Shown in pieces: positions 15,378 through 17,526 of a DNA stretch of 17,526 nt (its first letter is position 1; each line of letters begins with the position of its first letter). The stretch is from assembly GCA_945907335.1 (NCBI GenBank), contig CAMDSU010000018.1, forward strand, positions 1 through 17,526, read 5' to 3'. The stretch is from Bordetella parapertussis. GTDB taxonomy: Bacteria; Pseudomonadota; Gammaproteobacteria; Burkholderiales; Burkholderiaceae_C. The position numbers and the translations under genes are program-made. The notes beneath the pieces are model-generated. The model was given only the letters and a program-made list of their open reading frames with translations, ran no database searches and was not told the origin of the DNA.

Positions 15378-15424
15378 GACCATCCCGTCAGTGTTCAAGA
15401 CTAGGCCAAATCAAGGAGACCAAC

Positions 15425-17526
15425 ATGTCTGCATTGCCCGACAGTTTGCACACGTTTGCATCGAACGACAGCGACTCCCAAGAAACACGCGAATGGATGG
15501 ATGCACTGTCTGCAGTCATCGCGACCGAAGGCCCAGAGCGGGCCCATTTTTTATTAGAGCAATTGCTCGAACACGCCAGAGAAAACAGCATAGACATGCC
15601 GTTCTCGGCCAACACAGGTTATGTCAACACGCTCGAACCTGACCAAGAAGAGCGCTGTCCGGGCAATATTGAAATAGAAGAACGCTTACGCGCTTACATG
15701 CGCTGGAACGCCATGGCCATGGTGGTCAAAGCGAACCGCCACAACCCGGCTGATGGCGGTGACCTTGGCGGCCACATAGGATCATTTGCTTCGCTGGCCC
15801 ACATGTTCGGCGCCGGGTTCAACCATTTCTGGCATGCCGAAAACGAAAACCACGGCGGCGACTTGCTTTACATACAAGGACACGTGTCTCCAGGCGTGTA
15901 TGCGCGTGCGTATTTGGAAGGCCGTTTGACCGAAGAGCAGTTGCTGAATTTCCGCCAGGAAGTGGACGGTAAAGGTTTGTCCAGCTACCCGCATCCTAAA
16001 TTGATGCCTGAGTTTTGGCAGTTCCCCACGGTGTCCATGGGCCTAGGCCCTTTGATGGCGATTTACCAAGCGCGATTCTTAAAGTACTTGCATGCGCGTG
16101 GCATTGCCAACACCGAAAACCGCAAGGTCTGGGTGTTTTGCGGCGATGGCGAAATGGACGAGGTCGAATCGCTGGGAGCCATCGGTCTGGCGGCGCGTGA
16201 AAAACTCGACAACCTGATTTTTGTCATCAACTGCAATTTGCAGCGCCTTGACGGCCCGGTGCGCGGCAACGGCAAGATCATTCAAGAGCTGGAAAGCGAA
16301 TTCAGAGGTGCGGGCTGGAATGTCCTGAAACTGATTTGGGGCAGCAACTGGGACTCGCTGATTGCACGCGACAAAGACGGCGCGCTGCGTCGCATCATGA
16401 TGGAAACCGTGGACGGTGACTATCAGGCCTTTAAGGCGAATGACGGCGCTTATGTGCGCAAACATTTCTTCGGCCGCGACCCGCGCACTTTAGAGATGGT
16501 CGCCAAGTTGAGCGATGACGACATCTGGAATTTGCGCCGAGGCGGCCACGACCCGCAAAAGGTCTATGCGGCCTATGCGGCTGCGGTGAAGCACAAAGGC
16601 CAGCCAACAGTGTTGTTGATCAAAACCGTGAAAGGCTTTGGCATGGGAACATCCGGTGAAGGCAAGAACACAGTACACCAAACCAAAAAGCTGACTGACG
16701 AAGACATCAAAGCATTTCGCGACCGTTTTAATATTCCGATTCCTGACAGCGAATTGTCCAAACTGCCGTTTTACAAACCGGCGGATGACACGCCGGAAAT
16801 GCGTTATTTGCACGAGCGTCGCCAAGCACTCGGGGGTTATCTGCCGCATCGCCGCACTAAAGCTGACGAGCATTTCACTGTGCCCAGCTTAGAGGTGTTC
16901 AAACCCATCACAGAAGCCACGGCAGAAGGCCGCGAGATTTCCACCACGCAAGCCTATGTGCGTTTTCTGACGCAACTGCTGCGCGATCAGGCCCTGGGTA
17001 AACGCGTGGTGCCTATATTGGTTGATGAGGCGCGTACCTTTGGCATGGAAGGCTTGTTTCGCCAGATCGGCATTTACAACCCCGACGGTCAGTTGTACAC
17101 ACCGGTCGACAAAGACCAGGTGATGTTTTACAAAGAAGACAAGGCCGGACAAATATTGCAAGAGGGTATCAACGAAGCCGGTGGCATGAGCAGTTGGATC
17201 GCTGCAGCCACGTCGTATTCGACAAATAACCGCATCATGATTCCGTTCTATGTGTACTACTCGATGTTCGGGTTCCAGCGCGTCGGCGATTTGGCCTGGG
17301 CAGCGGGGGACATGCAAGCGCGCGGTTTTTTGCTGGGTGGCACATCAGGGCGCACTACCTTGAACGGCGAAGGCTTGCAACATGAAGACGGCCACAGCCA
17401 CATCTTGGCGGGCACGATTCCAAACTGCATCAGCTACGACCCGACGTTTGCGCATGAAGTGGCGGTCATCATGCAACACGGTTTGAAGCGCATGGTGGAA
17501 AAACAAGAGAACGTGTTTTATTACCT
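15425..17526 (+). CDS. aceE: Pyruvate dehydrogenase E1 component, homodimeric type (partial)
   Basis: AceE decarboxylates pyruvate using thiamine diphosphate and passes the acetyl group to the lipoyl domains of E2. The frame is open to the window's right edge: 700 codons are present of the roughly 890-900 usual for the family, so the C-terminal domain is missing. The TPP site shows as G240-D-G-E-M-D with N269/N271 in NCNLQRLDG about 28 residues later. H418 in GEGKNTVHQ matches the flexible catalytic loop of the E. coli enzyme. The middle block DEARTFGMEGLFRQIGIYNP and the SGRTTLNGEGLQHEDGHSH segment are typical. AAGGAG at 15413-15418 lies six bases before the ATG. aceF and lpd would be expected next. 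It diverges from the sensor kinase across 136 bases. Confidence 0.97.
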   Translation, partial: MSALPDSLHTFASNDSDSQETREWMDALSAVIATEGPERAHFLLEQLLEHARENSIDMPFSANTGYVNTLEPDQEERCPGNIEIEERLRAYMRWNAMAMVVKANRHNPADGGDLGGHIGSFASLAHMFGAGFNHFWHAENENHGGDLLYIQGHVSPGVYARAYLEGRLTEEQLLNFRQEVDGKGLSSYPHPKLMPEFWQFPTVSMGLGPLMAIYQARFLKYLHARGIANTENRKVWVFCGDGEMDEVESLGAIGLAAREKLDNLIFVINCNLQRLDGPVRGNGKIIQELESEFRGAGWNVLKLIWGSNWDSLIARDKDGALRRIMMETVDGDYQAFKANDGAYVRKHFFGRDPRTLEMVAKLSDDDIWNLRRGGHDPQKVYAAYAAAVKHKGQPTVLLIKTVKGFGMGTSGEGKNTVHQTKKLTDEDIKAFRDRFNIPIPDSELSKLPFYKPADDTPEMRYLHERRQALGGYLPHRRTKADEHFTVPSLEVFKPITEATAEGREISTTQAYVRFLTQLLRDQALGKRVVPILVDEARTFGMEGLFRQIGIYNPDGQLYTPVDKDQVMFYKEDKAGQILQEGINEAGGMSSWIAAATSYSTNNRIMIPFYVYYSMFGFQRVGDLAWAAGDMQARGFLLGGTSGRTTLNGEGLQHEDGHSHILAGTIPNCISYDPTFAHEVAVIMQHGLKRMVEKQENVFYY

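Noticed and set aside
15358..15386. TTGAAA at 15358-15363 as the -35 of an aceE promoter
   Set aside because: The hexamer at 17-18 bases downstream (CATCCC) is not a -10 element; the aceE promoter stays unassigned.
1..17526. Defence system, prophage, insertion sequence, CRISPR array, tRNA or rRNA
   Set aside because: No transposase, integrase, phage or nuclease-cluster gene, no direct-repeat array and no tRNA-like fold was seen; the HAD enzyme and exonuclease are isolated and better explained as housekeeping or accessory metabolic genes.

Overview
The window looks like a compact, mostly core stretch of a betaproteobacterial chromosome, most likely Burkholderiales and close to Comamonadaceae. 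That placement rests on the style of the AceE, PyrD, FolD, PrlC, RpiA and AroQ proteins and on a FixL/FixJ-type sensor pair divergent from aceE. It is inference; no ribosomal RNA or other marker is present. Base composition is moderate and looks even throughout, and I see no tRNA, rRNA, CRISPR array, insertion sequence, integrase or phage gene. Nineteen coding regions fill almost everything. The longest gaps are under about 140 bases, and several neighbours overlap or nearly touch.

Layout. (1) 1-2870, plus strand: a tightly coupled set made of the C-terminal end of a DUF2796/ZrgA-like periplasmic protein, an ABC ATPase, a MacB/FtsX-type permease with a His/Asp-rich extracytoplasmic stretch, and a DUF3299 protein. 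This is probably a zinc or other metal handling system. (2) 3008-3460: a bactofilin, converging with a minus-strand pair (3453-4593) made of a small membrane-anchored unknown and a type II haloacid dehalogenase-like HAD enzyme. (3) 4683-5503: aroQ (shikimate pathway) overlapping a MAPEG membrane protein. (4) 5520-6356: two small secreted proteins of unknown function, one Cys-rich and one Gly/His-rich. (5) 6360-9236: a DEDDh exonuclease and pyrD on the minus strand, with rpiA diverging from pyrD. (6) 9227-15288, minus strand: histidine kinase, response regulator, folD and prlC with gaps of 34, 3 and 4 bases, so they read as one operon. (7) 15425 to the right edge: aceE, divergent from the kinase and cut off by the window end.

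Most genes have assignable housekeeping roles: aromatic amino acid precursors, pyrimidine synthesis, pentose phosphates, one-carbon folate, peptide turnover, and pyruvate to acetyl-CoA. The two places most worth a second look are the metal-transporter cluster at the left edge and the 136-base region between the kinase and aceE. There, two nested inverted repeats cover a plausible promoter of the kinase operon, which suggests that the two-component system controls itself and perhaps pyruvate dehydrogenase. I do not see convincing evidence for a wholly new defence or mobile system here.
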